From: Oxyruncus cristatus
Lineage: Eukaryota > Chordata > Aves > Passeriformes > Cotingidae
Reading direction: 5' to 3'
NCBI GenBank assembly: GCA_013399855.1
Contig: VXAY01004335.1
Coordinates: 361,089-425,088, forward strand
Length of the DNA stretch: 64,000 nt
The notes under the pieces were generated by a model. The model had not been told where the DNA came from. It worked only from the letters and a program-made list of their open reading frames with translations, and made no database searches. Position numbers and translations under genes: made by a program. The number at the start of each line of letters is the position of its first letter. Within the stretch, counting starts at the first letter, position 1. Shown here in pieces: positions 26,759 through 39,328 of this stretch.

Positions 26759-27917
26759 AATAAAGTGTCATACAATGCCCTTAGGGCATGCCCTTAGGGT
26801 GTGAGCTCTAGATCTGAAGTTGCAAGCAACTGCAGACACTATTAGTACAACTCAGCAATTCAGAAGAATGCCATAGGAGCATCAGTTGTACCCACAGTGT
26901 GCCAAACAATCCAAGAGAGAAGAGTTATTTGAGGCTGTAGTAAAGTTTGGAGTCTCTTACACATTAAATTCTAAAGTAGTTCTCACAAACCAGAGCCTTC
27001 TGTGTCTAACCTGTACCATTTCCTATACCATGGCTTAGCGTACATTATCAATCAACCTGAGATAAAAGCTGCTCTCATTCCTACAGGTATAAATTAATTT
27101 TTATTTTCAGAAAGTAACATTTTTATTTGTTTCAGATTTAAAAAAAAAAAAATAAAATCCCAGCTATTGTCTCCAAATGCTTTCAGGGAGCTAAATATAT
27201 CAAAATTAAGTGGAAAATATTCTGCTGCGGCAGAATTGAGGGGTGACTTTTACAAGTCAGATATTTACTCTTTCTGTTTTGTTCTTCTGGTGAAGGTCAA
27301 ACACTTCAAATGAAGGAGTTCAAATAGCTGAGACTGAGTGAGTAACAAACTGTGCATAATTAGAATGCTCTGTTTTGAACAGCTCCTATGTTTTTGACAC
27401 AAGTGAATATTTATGCTATAAAACCATATTTTGTGTTGTGCAGCTCTACTGCTTGTCATACAGGTTTTCAGTATTTCACTTTACAGAATATATTTGCATT
27501 CACAATTCATTATGCACACATCACAAACACTACACAATGGCTGAGTTTAAACAAGTCTGTTTCTGTACTTTTGGATCAGATACAACTGGCAAACTAAAGT
27601 ATAATGAAAGCAGCAAACCTCAATGATAACTGAGCAGTATATTCTGAAACCTACAGACACTTCCAATTACAGGGCTTCCAAACAGTTCTTTAACTTATAT
27701 AGCTCTTTTAGGGTGCCCAGGTTTTTGCAAGTTTCAATAAACAGAGCCTTGCAAAAAAATGTCAATCAGAAAATAATAACAGCAGAATTTTCCTTTCCTC
27801 TTGTTTAGAGGCATATCTTTTTAAAACATCAAAAATTAAAGGAAATTGAATGAACTCCCAACCTTTCTGCTTTTTTGTCTATGAAAATCTGCCTGTCCTG
27901 AAAATAATTTTTGTCAG

Positions 27918-27953
27918 AATAATAATAAAAATAATAATAATGATAATAATAAT
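27918..27953 (+). repeat. (AAT)n microsatellite, interrupted
   Basis: About twelve AAT units with single-base interruptions (AAAATA and TGATA). Confidence 0.92.
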
Positions 27954-28713
27954 GAGGGGGAAATACCTACTCTGAGTTTTCAAAAGCAATTTATTTGAAC
28001 TCCTGTGTGAGAGGAGCCAATACTGAGCAATCCCAAACCTTTTCAGAACTCCAAAGGAACAACCAAAATCACTTGACATTTTGGGGAGGGAGAAAAGAAT
28101 AAAATTCTGATTTCTTGCTCTAACAGATGGCACCATTCTTCTCGGCCTGGTTCTTGCACTAAGAAATTATGATATGAACACTGCTTTTGAATGAGTTAAA
28201 ATCGAAGGTCAGTACTTAAATGCACCTTGAATTAATTTATCCTGTTGTGTCAAGCCACCTCATTTTCCACATTTCCTTCCTTCCTGCTCTTGTAATCAGC
28301 AGTGCTTCAAGTCACAGAGCAGAGCCACTCAAAAGAGCAGGGCTAAAAAGCAGCAACTGGCATCAAAGAAAAAATAAAACCAATATTAAATGAAATAGAA
28401 TTCATTAGAATCTCAAAAACAATCCTGCAGGCTTTTCAAATCTTGATCTTAAATATTTGAGGAGTTGTTTGAGGAAAGCAGGTGAGCAGTCCATATGAGA
28501 AGGTTACTCAATTGTTATCACACTGAAAATCAATATGTGCTTAACTTCCTGTCTACATGTGTTTAACTACTTGTCTACCTCAAAGCCTGTACAGTGGTCA
28601 GGCAAGAAAAGTCAAACTTACTTATTTTAGTAAGCAGCTTCTTTTTCCTAATGGTTACTTTGGCTGCAGAACGCAAGGATAAAAATTAAAAAATAAGTAC
28701 TTTTTCATAATAA

Positions 28714-28808
28714 GGTTTTTTTGGGTTTTTTGTTGTTTTGTTTGTTTGTTTGTTTGTTTGTTTGTTTGGGTTTTTTGTTTTGTTTTTTGTTTTTTGGTTT
28801 TTTTTTTA
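28714..28808 (+). repeat. T/G-rich tract with (TTTG)n core
   Basis: A clean run of about eight TTTG units (28735-28768) is flanked by irregular T/G-rich sequence. Read on the minus strand it is A/C-rich, like a degenerated poly-A tail, but no retroelement body is recognisable alongside. Confidence 0.92.
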
Positions 28809-30962
28809 ATGGACACCTTGTGTTCTGATTTGCAAAATTTAGTCTGAAAAGAAATGGGATATTTGCTTGATGCTTTTTTCTTCTTCATTGACAGACTTCA
28901 TGAAGTTGGTATTGGAGCTACGAGCCCAGTTACTGAGCTGTGCGTGCCTGAGAGTCTCAGTTTGTAATCTTCCCCAGAAACCCAAAAAGATAAATAATTA
29001 AATAAAAAGATGAAGCTGATGAGTTTCTTTAACACAGCAGATGCTGTTATGCTACCAAATCTGAATGTCCTGCACATGGCACAGCTCAGTGTGGGGAAGG
29101 GAAACACAGCAGAATAAGACAACAGAAACCATAACTGAAAACCATAGAAGAGAAAATTCATTCAGCTCAGCTCTTCTGGGAAAGTCTCTGACCTCCTTGA
29201 AAATGGCATAGTTAATCCAGTCTTTAAAATATCACACTCTCCTGTGAAGTCCAGATTGAGATTTTTGTTTCATTTTGGCTGCAGTCTGTTTTGAGGACCA
29301 GACTCTCAGAGGAGAAGGTCTTGTTCTCCATGGTAGCAGACACCAAACATTCATGTATGGTTCAGAAGTGCCATTTCATGATCACTTTGCTGAGAAAATG
29401 ATGAAAAAAAACCCCAACCCACACATAAATAATCATCCCAGATGACACTACTTTACCCAGTCCCTACTGCTCCCAGAGAATCACACCCAAGTCAATAAAA
29501 CCTACGGATTACTAATGGAAATGAGAAATTAAAGTACTTTTCTTACCTTTAGAATTTAGTGAACTGAACAAATGGATAGCACAAAGAAATTTGGCAGCTA
29601 CCTTCTGCCTCTCTTCCTCTTTGAGAGCAAGTGCAGGAAAGCTTTTAATGCAGAACAGTAACAAAGCACGTTCCTTCTTACACCAATGTAGAACATGTAT
29701 TTAATGAAATTATTACATTTGAAAATACTCTTAAGAAACATTATTATTACACTGTTTTTCCCAGAAAAGAACATAAAGAAAAAAAGAACATATATATTTC
29801 AGTCATTTTGAAAAGCAAAAAATAAAACATTTCTGGCTACTTAAATGAGGGCATTTATATAATTTTGTTGTGAATGACAGTTAAAAGCATCCATAGCTGG
29901 GTTTTCATCCTGTAAATTACATTTACCTACCTGGCTTGGCAAACATAATATAAATAATGCATTTTTACTTTATTTGCATATTGGCTTGCTATGAAACTAG
30001 TGACTGTGATTCACAAATAAGTCTTGAGTCTCTTTGTGGAGGGGACCTATGCATTATGTGCTGTGTGACACATTTTAATTGCAATGGTCATTAACATTCA
30101 AGATTGTAGAATAACTTTTTTTGTATCTTTCTTTGTGTACTTATAGGTATATATATCTCAGAACACCTACTGAAGTTATTTTCAAGGTCTGTATGAAGTG
30201 GTATTCCTGGAGGGATTTTACTAATAACTGGAAAACAGCCAGTTTATTCCAGTCATTTCTGTTGTAAAACAGTGATGAGCAAGAAAATTGGAAACGTATT
30301 CAAATGTCATTCTAATGCCCTATATGTAGAGAGTCACTGTTATTTTATTCTTTCAAGTACAGTTAAACAGCAGAGAGAAAGACTGAATACAACCACACGT
30401 ATAAAACCACAGTATTTATGAATTGTTCTTGAAGACTTTAGGCTTTTTTTTTCACAATTGAAAAAAAAAAAGTGATACGTGAGAATTGTTTTTCTTCACA
30501 AAAACTCCACATAAACCAGTTCTTTTTTTATTATACCATGTACAGGTAAATACTGAAAATATGGTATTGAAAGAGCTTTATCAGAGATACATAAGGACTG
30601 AGCCACACATGGAACTTATGATAAAATCCTTTATTTATTCTGGATTTATTTTTATGGTTTTGCATTAGTACTGTTTCTGACCATATTTTGGAAAAGGACC
30701 ATTAACAAAGATCCCAGTGATGAGCTTTGGTTATTGGACTTCTTGCAGAATTTCATTTCACAATCATACCCAGGGAAGTGATAGAAAAACATCCCAGGAG
30801 CCTCTGGATCGCTTGAATTTGAGATCGACTTTTCAGAGGAATTTGTTTTTTGATAGTGTGGAATAGTGTTTTTTTTACTGAATCCTGAGAAACTGCGGTA
30901 AGATGAAAGATACACAGAGACATAGGAAGTGATTCCAACTGGGAGATTTGAAAGAGCCTTAC

Positions 30963-31045
30963 CTTTGTATACTGTTGAGGCTGTGACTTTTGGTATAAGA
31001 TACAAACTGGCATTCTCCCACATATTGATTACAAAATTGGCTATA
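30963..31045 (-). other. Candidate exon, 83 nt, product unknown
   Basis: On the minus strand a T-rich acceptor-like tract ending TTTCTTCAAG precedes an 83 nt open segment that ends at a strong donor-like junction ACAAAG|GTAAGG. The containing frame stays open for 135 codons (30652-31059) and reads through the would-be donor. I recognise no domain. Both splice motifs and the frame could be coincidental. Confidence 0.15.
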
Positions 31046-31099
31046 CTTGAAGAAACCAAAAAAATGTGGGTTTGTGTTTTTGTTTTTGTTTTTTCTACA

Positions 31100-34000
31100 G
31101 TTGCTGAACCAAAAGCTTTGTTGTTCTGGTTTTACTGATTTCAATATTCAATAATTTATTTTCTTTCTATTGTGAGAGTGATAGCAGTTACATTTCTCTG
31201 AACTTCCCTGGAGATGAGAAACAGTTTATTTTTAGTAGACTACATATTTGTCAGAAACCACTGTGGTAAGGGAGATTCTACTCAGATAGAATTCTGTGCC
31301 TTCGAGCAGTAGAGTAAAGGACTGGATTGCTTGAGCTCCCCCCACCCTTTACTCACAGCCTAGAGTGAGAAGAAACCAGTCCTGTGTTCAGACTTGAACA
31401 GAAAATACTATGTATCTTGTTCCTGCAGATGGATAACAACTTCTACAGCTTCCAAAGCTTTCGTTGAGCCAATGTTAGGATTTAGGTCAATGTTAGGACT
31501 TTTTAAAAAGTCAGTGTGTTTTTTTATGATTTAGAAGGAGGTACAGTAATTTATAATAATTCTTGAAATGCCACCAGAAGTCCACAGGAGTGACATTCTT
31601 GCTGTGACATTGCACTTTGCTAAAAAAATTAAAACATTTAATTATATGGATTCTAACAGTGGTTAATTTACACTTTAAACATTGGAATCACTAAACCAAG
31701 GTTGTCCTTTTTAAATATTAAATATTGACAACAGGGAATAGGCTATTAGTAAATGTGGTTAGCAGTCTTAAAAATTGTTAATAATCTGTTTTCACCACTT
31801 TCTAGAAAGTGTAGTATGATTCTTTATTATTCTTAGGTGATATGAGGCATTTTTAGCTACAACTATGCTGAAATGCTCATTCTGATAGGCACATGGAGGT
31901 ACTGTTACTGTATTTTCAATATACTTTTGCATCCAAGCCACCTTGGCTAAAAGGGTTCTTGAAATTCCCAGGCCAAACAGAAAGACTTACTGAGCAGAGA
32001 TCAGACTTTCTTAATGGATTAAATATCCATACCACTTTAGCGGGCACCTCTCTGTTTCTGTCCCATATACGCATATGCTGAAATCATATCAGATTCATTT
32101 TTTATGTTTATGAATGCATAATCTGAGCCAGTTCATGTTATTTTTGGGTTTTAAATTAATCTACTTTTTAAAATTTTGAATCAAATAAGTAGGGTTCAGG
32201 CAGTCTATGCATGAAAGAATCTGGTCATTCCCATAAGAGTGTCTGCAAAATTTCTTCCTTATTGTAGAAGACACAATATAGGTTACTGAATTCCTTATGT
32301 CACATTCAAAAAGGATGATCTTAATCAAAAGGTTGGAATTTTCCTCTCAGATCTGCAAGTCTGATCTCCACTCCAATATTATTCTTTCCCCATATGCATG
32401 AAACTTCAAAGGATTATGTTTGTAAAAAGAGAAGAATATCTTAATCAAGATCAGCCATGCACATCTTGAGAACAGAGTTTGCATCCAAATGAGGACTGAC
32501 TGAAAAGTGAAATGTTCATTACTGTAACCAGAATTGTGTGTGCCAAATTGAGAAAGTAATTTATGCTGTCAAGTTCAAAAAGAAAACGGACAAAGTATTT
32601 CAGAGTACATGAAAGGGAGTTCCCTCCTGTTGGGATAGGAAAGGACTGGACAACTCAGCAGTCAACTCAAATACCTGTGAGCTAAACTGTGCCTGTAAGC
32701 ACAGCCCTGAGTAAGGAATAGTGCATATGATGAACCACCCTGAGAGATACGTGCCTCCAGGTACAAGTCTCTGAGATCTGCTTGCCTCCTTGTTGCTAGT
32801 CTACAAAGGTAGAAAGTTACACCAGTGTGCACTGTTTGGCAGACATGTTGGAAGACAGTCTAAACCTGATGAAATAAAAAATCTCTCAGTCCTCTCCTCC
32901 AGCTCTACACTCCTTTCCTGAATGCAAATATGTCCCTTTTCTTCGTTTCCTCGAGGAAGAAAACCAGACTGCATCTGCCTTTTATAGGCATCCATCATGC
33001 AGAATTGTTTAATTGGAAATGCAAACCGCTGCAGACATGTGGATATTTTTAACCGCAACACTGCAGAAAGATCCTGTCGCTGTTGCAGAAGTTATGGGAG
33101 AAATCTGACCAAATTAATTCAGGTATGTTCCAGATTAGTCACGGAGGCAGAGTCACTGAGGCCATCTAACCATCTATGGCGGGAGCAGCATATGGGCACA
33201 GCCTGCTGTCTTCCCTCAGAGACTGTTTTAAGGAAGCAGGCCAGAAATGCAACTTATGCTTCTGGAAGGGTAGAGAGCATTCCTTATAACCTGATGGTTG
33301 GTTTCTAAATAGACAGTTTAATATATTTAAAATGAAAAAGACATTAATGCAATTAATGTGCAATTTGGTATCCAACAACATAGTTGTAAGCATGAAGATG
33401 TATTTCTGCACTAAGGTAGTCAGACCACAGTCAGATTAAAAAAAAAAAAAATTATAAAAGGAAGAAAATAAGCCTTGTTCTTCAAAGTAATAAAGTATTT
33501 ATGTCCTTTAGCTCTGTGTTCAGTTGCATTCAGTTCAACAGGTAGTTCCATACCAAGAGACCATCTGCTAAGCAAAACGTAATCAATCTCTTTTTTAAAA
33601 GGATAACAAAAATCTCCCTTTCTATACTGGCAGTCATAACATAAATAAGGGCATCCTGTGTCCTTTCTGCTCAGCTATGATGAAGAAGAACGAATTATCC
33701 CTTCCTAAAATAATTTGCCCAGTGGAGGCTGAAGGCATGTCAGAATACCTCACTGATGTCCAGAGACTTTTGGAAGACAGAGGTCTCTCTTCAGAGCCAA
33801 GAAACAGTGAGGTGTCACCCTTGGTGCCATGGCTGTGCGTGAAGAGAGGGCATACATACGGTGCAAATTTTCGTTACATAAAGCTTTTGTGACAGCCCAT
33901 ACCCAATGATGAAATAGAAAGTGATATCTAAAGGTAAAAACCATAAAAGAAAAATACTCAGAGGCAGCAGCTGTTCTCCCACTGCTGCCTCATCATTATT

Positions 34001-34970
34001 CTGCCAATCATAAACCTTTCTTCCTGTTTTATTTCAGAAATACATTTGTTTTATGTTAACCACATCAAATTATCTGTCTGATAATTAAACAAGAGATTAA
34101 ACAAAAAGCCCACAAGCATCTGTATGAGTTCAGAATTCAAAATATAATTCCTTTTTTTCAATCAATTTTTCACTTCACACAAGTTTAAAATTTGAAAATA
34201 TAGCAAGCCCACTTCAAGACTTCTTAAATGCAATGTACATAACCTGACCAGGCAGCATTTTTCCAGATTTTTTTTTTTTTATAGTTACTCTTTTATTTTA
34301 TGTTTTATTTCAAATTTTTAGGGCAATAAATGACTTCAAAGTTATTTGAGCATCATGCTCTTACAGAAGATGTTTACATATAAAACGGAGCCTTCTCTCA
34401 AGGGCAGATTTGAGCTGGTGCATCCTTGCCCCTTTGGCTGCCCATTGGCTCAGGGAAGGCCAGACTTGCAAGCCTTTGTCCTTCTGTGGTAAGTCCCTTC
34501 TTATTTTGTGCTCCGTTTTTCTGTTACATCCTTGCTCTGAAAACAGTCAAATAACATTTACCTTATCTATAGTTTTCTAGTTAAACTCTGGAGTTACTGA
34601 GGTTAGATGTTGTGCGGTGGTAGATACAGATTAAATATCACATTCTTAATTTTAATCCAAGGGGATCAATATGAGAGTCCCTTCTTTTTCTCTCTCTAGA
34701 AGGGAGAAAACTATAGAAGGGTGGGGAGAAGAGCAGCTGTTTCTTTCTTAATGACAGATATGCTGCTTTGTACTCAAATGTGTCTGCTCTGTAGATGAAG
34801 ACCAATGAAATCCATGAGAAACCTGCAATAAATAATTGTTCTAGGCTACCTGCTGCAGTTTATCTAATGAATAGCGGTACTGCAGTCAACAGAAGCTACA
34901 AAACACAAGCAAAACAAGGGCGAGTTTTTGACTTTAGCCCCATCAAAGATAGTAGATTTTTATTGTGGTT
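31100..34970. other. Non-coding DNA with candidate exons only
   Basis: No recognised gene. The segment includes the candidate exon at 32988-33122 and another splice-acceptor-like site (CCTTTCTGCTCAG ending at 33674) followed by a 71-codon frame at 33677-33892 with no known product. A donor-like TGTG|GTAAGT occurs at about 34490 after a locally GC-richer stretch. Confidence 0.5.
32988..33122 (+). other. Candidate 45-codon symmetric exon, cysteine-rich, product unknown
   Basis: Acceptor-like GCCTTTTATAG is followed by exactly 135 nt, open in the frame of the ATG at 32997 and ending at a consensus donor CAG|GTATGT. The predicted segment has phase 0 at both ends and contains a cluster of basic residues and cysteines (RSCRCCRSYGR). 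It keeps several CpG dinucleotides in otherwise CpG-poor DNA. I do not recognise it. Forty-five open codons are not statistically remarkable, so the call rests on the splice motifs and symmetry. Confidence 0.2.
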
Positions 34971-34972
34971 AA

Positions 34973-35028
34973 AGAATCACAGAATCATGTAGTTTGGAAA
35001 AGACCTTTAAGGTCTCAAGTCCAATGGC
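34973..35028 (-). mobile_element. CR1 LINE, short 3' end (minus orientation)
   Basis: Only the final ~55 bp of a CR1 is present, reading AGAATCACAGAATCATGTAG and GGAAAAGACCTTTAAGGTC on the plus strand. This is the usual reverse complement of the CR1 3' end. It is a severely 5'-truncated copy. Confidence 0.85.
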
Positions 35029-35029
35029 T

Positions 35030-37975
35030 ATTATGTATTTAAAAATTAATAAGAAGAACTTTAAAGGTTTACAGAGAGAGAATTGCTCAAGGAAAAGGAT
35101 TTTCTTCTGCCTTACAGTACCATAGTGACTAGTTACTAAATATTCATGGAAGATTCAGTTCTGTACTACACTGCTACTATTCTCGTGTGAAGGAGCCATG
35201 ACTTGAGGAAGCATCAGTCTTCAAGCCATCAAGTTTCTTTGGCCTTTCTGTTGTAACTGTGAATCATAGTGATAATATTTCTGTTTGTGATAACAGCAGC
35301 TCAACTCTGGGACAAGTCATCAGGTCACATTATGCATCTGACAGGTTCTTTTGTACTACTTCTTTTGTACTGTTGAGAATTCAGAGAAGGCAGATAGTTT
35401 GTAACTCAGTTCTGAATTAATTTTCTGGAGGAAACAAGCAGTTCCTTTTCAGTCTGGGTCCTGGGAATAGTAAAAGTAACTTAAAGAGTTTGTGGGAATT
35501 GTGAACCACAACAGATGTGTCTTCTTTCTACCTCCCTCATAATGTTCAGTTGTGCTGAGGACAAGTGGACTGAAGGGAAGAATAACATAAAGTTTATCTC
35601 ATCTTTCAGCTGCTCCCTCAGAGTCTGAAGGAAATACTTGTTCTTACCACAGCAGTATAATCTGTAAATTACCATTTTCACTGGTACTATGGGGGATTGA
35701 ATTCCCCCCTCCTTTTTTTTTTCCTCATGGGAACTGTGGATTCAGCATTATACTAAGGGTGACAGGGAACATGAATGCACATTAACATATCCATCACATC
35801 CATCCATGTACATCCATCACATATATTCCCCTTTTTGTAACTCTTTAAATGTCACTGGGAGTAGAGTCAAGAGCACAGACACTCACTTTACTAGAATCTT
35901 TTTTCTATAAATTTAATTGTGCAGTCTCCCTCCCAACTCAGAGCATATGTTCCTGTTGGGGAACTGAACTACCATTTCCCTGTATATTTCATTGAAATTT
36001 GGGTCAGAAACATCTTCTCATGACCCAATTTCAATTGAAATAAAACCTGGATGTGTGGGCATCAAACGATTTGTGGTCTGCTAGAATACCTGTGGACAGA
36101 GAGATCAAACTTCAGGGGCCACCATGAAGCACAAATACTACACATTTAGAAAAATATTTGTTATAACTAACAAGTATATAATGAAACACAATCTGAGTAA
36201 TGAGAAAGATTGATGTTGCCACACTAGTTTCCATGTTGAAATGCTTAGTTGAAATGCTACATTATTTCTCATTAAGGTTTTCTTATCTCGTACTTTCTTG
36301 GCCTACTTAAGAGACACAGGTTCTTTTTCATCCTATTGGTGATCTCCAAGCAGTTCTTAAAGGGTGGCCCTCACTGGTCATGTGTATCTAGTTCATTATT
36401 CATTGATTTTTCTTTTCATTTGAAAATGAAACATTTCATACGGAATGAAATTGCAGTTTGACATAACACAGCGTAGTGTTTTTTGTTGGGTTTGTTTCGT
36501 TTGGGTTTTTTTCCTAGTAGAGCAAAATTAGAAAATAAAATTCAAACTGAACAGATAATAGGGTTCATTCCAGCAACCAAACTGAAAAACAAAAATCAGT
36601 TATTCATTTAGCTTTTTTAGGAACTGTTTTTAAATAGAAGGCTCAGATTTCTACTGGATGTCTACTCTATTTGGATTGCCTAATGGCTTTGGACCCAAAG
36701 CAATCCCTAACTCAAGACATGAGTCAAGGAGAAAAATAAAAACATCCTTTTCTTTTTGTCACCTGAAGCTTACCAAGCAACTAATTCCAAGGTCATATAT
36801 TTTCTTTCAGTTTTAGAACTTTTGGAAAAGATCACAGATGGTAAAGGATGACATTTTGTTACATATATCATAAGCTGCTTGCTTGAAGCACCAACAACTA
36901 GGTAAGCATATAGAAAATGTTACAAAAAATGAACAATTTTGAGCAAGTCCACTAAAACAATATATAGTTTCATGTGATAAGCTGTAAAAGATACAATGTG
37001 GAGGTAAAAATGGAATTGGGCTGAACAAATAAATACTGTGCCCAAAAAGACAACAGAAACTTGGTGCCAGATAAGAAAAAAATAAATCAGATGTGCCTCT
37101 ATTGAAAAAAAACCCAAACAACAGCTAAATAATCAGACTTGCTACAAAACCACTGTTATACAATAATTTCAATCCTTTGTCTTTCAAAAGATTAAAACTG
37201 TAGTTCAGAACCCAGGAACTAGGGTTCACCATGAAAAACTGACATGAAAAAAAGAAAGTGTAATTCATATTCAGGGCAGCTATAATTGTGAAGTAGTAAC
37301 AAGCACATTCATGTTCACAAAAGCCAAAAACTTGCAGGAAAAGTTGATGGCTAGTGTCAGAAATTATTTTGTTCTGTTCCCATTTCAGTGGGAAATGTTC
37401 TAATAAATATATTTAATAGTAATATACCATTGCAGAAAAAATATCTATTTCTCTGGATTAAACCCAGGGGTTTTATTTTTCTGAATACTCTTTGTGTCAT
37501 ACTCCTTTTGAGAGAACAACAGAGTTATTCACTGAAGCCATTCAATTAATGAATATATATTAAAGAATATTGTAATTTGAGGAAGAGGTGAAATTTGCTG
37601 AATAAATGATTTGTTATGAATTATTCATTTACATCTAGTAAATATGTAATTCAGTATATTTTTTTAGTAAACACTAAAACATTTGGTTTTCAAAAGACAT
37701 TAAGTAATCAGTTAACATATCTGCTGCTGTCATTTCTCAGTTGAGGACTATGAAAAGGTCTACGGGCCAAATTCAGAGCTCTTTCCCTTCAAAGAAGGTC
37801 TATATTTGCTATGTCAAAGTAAATGAAACAAAAATCTTACTTTTTCTCTAGTAAGTTTAATTACCTGAGATAATTAAACAATGTTTTCACTTTGTTGTAA
37901 GCACTCCTCCAGCTTATACAATTTACATATTTTAAAAGGCTTTTCTTACTTGTTTCTTTATTATACTATTAAAAT
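35030..37975. other. AT-rich non-coding DNA
   Basis: No gene or dispersed repeat recognised. Small duplications are visible, such as TTCTTTTGTACT twice near 35345-35370 and GTTGAAATGCT twice near 36235-36257. Confidence 0.6.
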
Positions 37976-37980
37976 GTCAG

Positions 37981-38532
37981 CAAAGAGTAAGAGTCAATGT
38001 AAAAATGGAAGATGAGGCAGTTGTACAGTTGTCTACTCAAAAGTTTGCCGATTGCTTTCATCGGTGCTGCAAAAGTCTCTCAAGATTGTATGGAAATCCC
38101 CAGATTACCAAACTTTTGTCCAATTATAAAGAGATTCAGACAACTACAACAAGGAATTCTATGTCTTTGAAAGCCAAACAAGCCACACTGACAACTTGCG
38201 ACAGGTCTAAGAAGATTCCTCATTGAAACTTCACTAAAAAGAGCATAAGATCTTCTGGTAAAAAGTACCTCATCTTAAGAACTTCAATGCTTACATCACA
38301 GTATGTAGAGCCAGCCAAATATGCTGTATCTAGAAAGATAGAAGAACCTATCTGAAAAGACACAGTAGTCTGGAAAAATTCCATGCTCAGAACTTCAGTG
38401 AAACAAAAGAAGACTACCAGAAGTGAGGTTTTGTGAAATAGGCCTATAAATTCATTTAATCTTTTGTATAGAAATAAGTCAGCAGGAAAACTTAATTTCT
38501 CTGGTGACATTCCTTGTTCAGTTATGCATTAA
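37981..38532 (+). pseudogene. Degenerate open frame with three TGA stops, possible decayed exon
   Basis: A pyrimidine-rich tract ending in TGTCAG (to 37980) looks like a splice acceptor. From there one frame runs about 180 codons to TAA at 38530 and is interrupted only by three TGA codons at 38224, 38353 and 38434. AT-rich DNA should give roughly ten stops over this length. TGA can arise from CGA by CpG decay, which fits a dead coding exon. The first part (from ATG at 38005) is 73 codons with a cysteine pair and a mixed, protein-like composition; later parts are rich in K, R, S and T. I do not recognise the family. A second acceptor-like site (CTTTCTCCACCAG, ending about 38628) precedes another open frame, 38584-38796. 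Chance is not excluded. Confidence 0.25.
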
Positions 38533-39278
38533 TTATCATTATAAATTCTTACCTTGTAGCTATTAGATCTGCTCAACATTATAATGCCCTGTACTTACCA
38601 CATTTTTTTTTTGTCCTTTCTCCACCAGTTTCATCTGTTAGCTGGTTTATCCTGGGATGTTCTTGAAGGGAAATGGGAAATCTGCCAACAGCTTGATTTC
38701 CTGGTGGAACATGATGAAATTGAAATTACATGTTTTGCTAAGCGGCAACAATGTTTTCACTTTAAAACAACGGAATGTAATTTGTTCATTTCTTAGAACT
38801 GTATAAGCAAACTTTTACTTTTTAGCATGCACCATGTCACTTCAATTCACTGAGAAGCAAAACAGTGGCATGGTATTAACTGTAGAAATATGTCATATGC
38901 ATTAGTCTGTTCTGAAAACAAGGTGCTCATACGACCTCTTGGAACCAGATAACTAATTAGCTCTGCCTATTTGGGATTACTGTCTCCAGCTACAGTACTT
39001 ATCTTGACTAATTACATGTTTTCTCTTTTCTATGCCAGAATCAATTGTGTAAGTGGAGGGCTTTCATAATGATACTCCATACTGTTAAGGAACAGATTGA
39101 TTCCAAGAAATCTAGAGGATGAATTTTTTGAAACTTAAAGCAATAAAGTGACTTCAAATATAGCACACGGTAGATGTTAAACTGGGTCATCATGTGCAAA
39201 ATACATCAGATATTTGACTCCAGCTATTTCTTTGCCTGATTCACTGCTTTGCAAACTTACCTGGAGTATGGAAGCACT

Positions 39279-39328
39279 TTCCATAGCCCCTTTCGAGACT
39301 GTGCCCCATGGGGCAATTTTCTCATACA
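39279..39328 (+). repeat. 50 bp segment duplicated at 41547-41596
   Basis: This segment and 41547-41596 align over 50 bp with two substitutions. This copy contains a perfect 14 bp palindrome (TGCCCCATGGGGCA, 39302-39315), which the second copy has lost by one change. Confidence 0.9.

Larger units (their letters stand above)
26760..30950. other. AT-rich non-coding DNA
   Basis: No gene recognised. It contains two simple repeats listed separately, an A-run near 27136-27150 and a short imperfect tandem duplication at about 28539-28580. Confidence 0.55.

Noticed and set aside
26505..26804. Plus-strand frame of 99 codons with an F/G/W-rich core
   Set aside because: Translation of the T/G-only tract.
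28655..28888. Minus-strand K/Q/T-rich frame
   Set aside because: Translation of the TTTG repeat in reverse.
33677..33892. Plus-strand frame of 71 codons after a strong splice acceptor (ending 33674)
   Set aside because: No good donor in frame and no recognised product; the acceptor alone is not enough. Kept only as a remark in the region entry.
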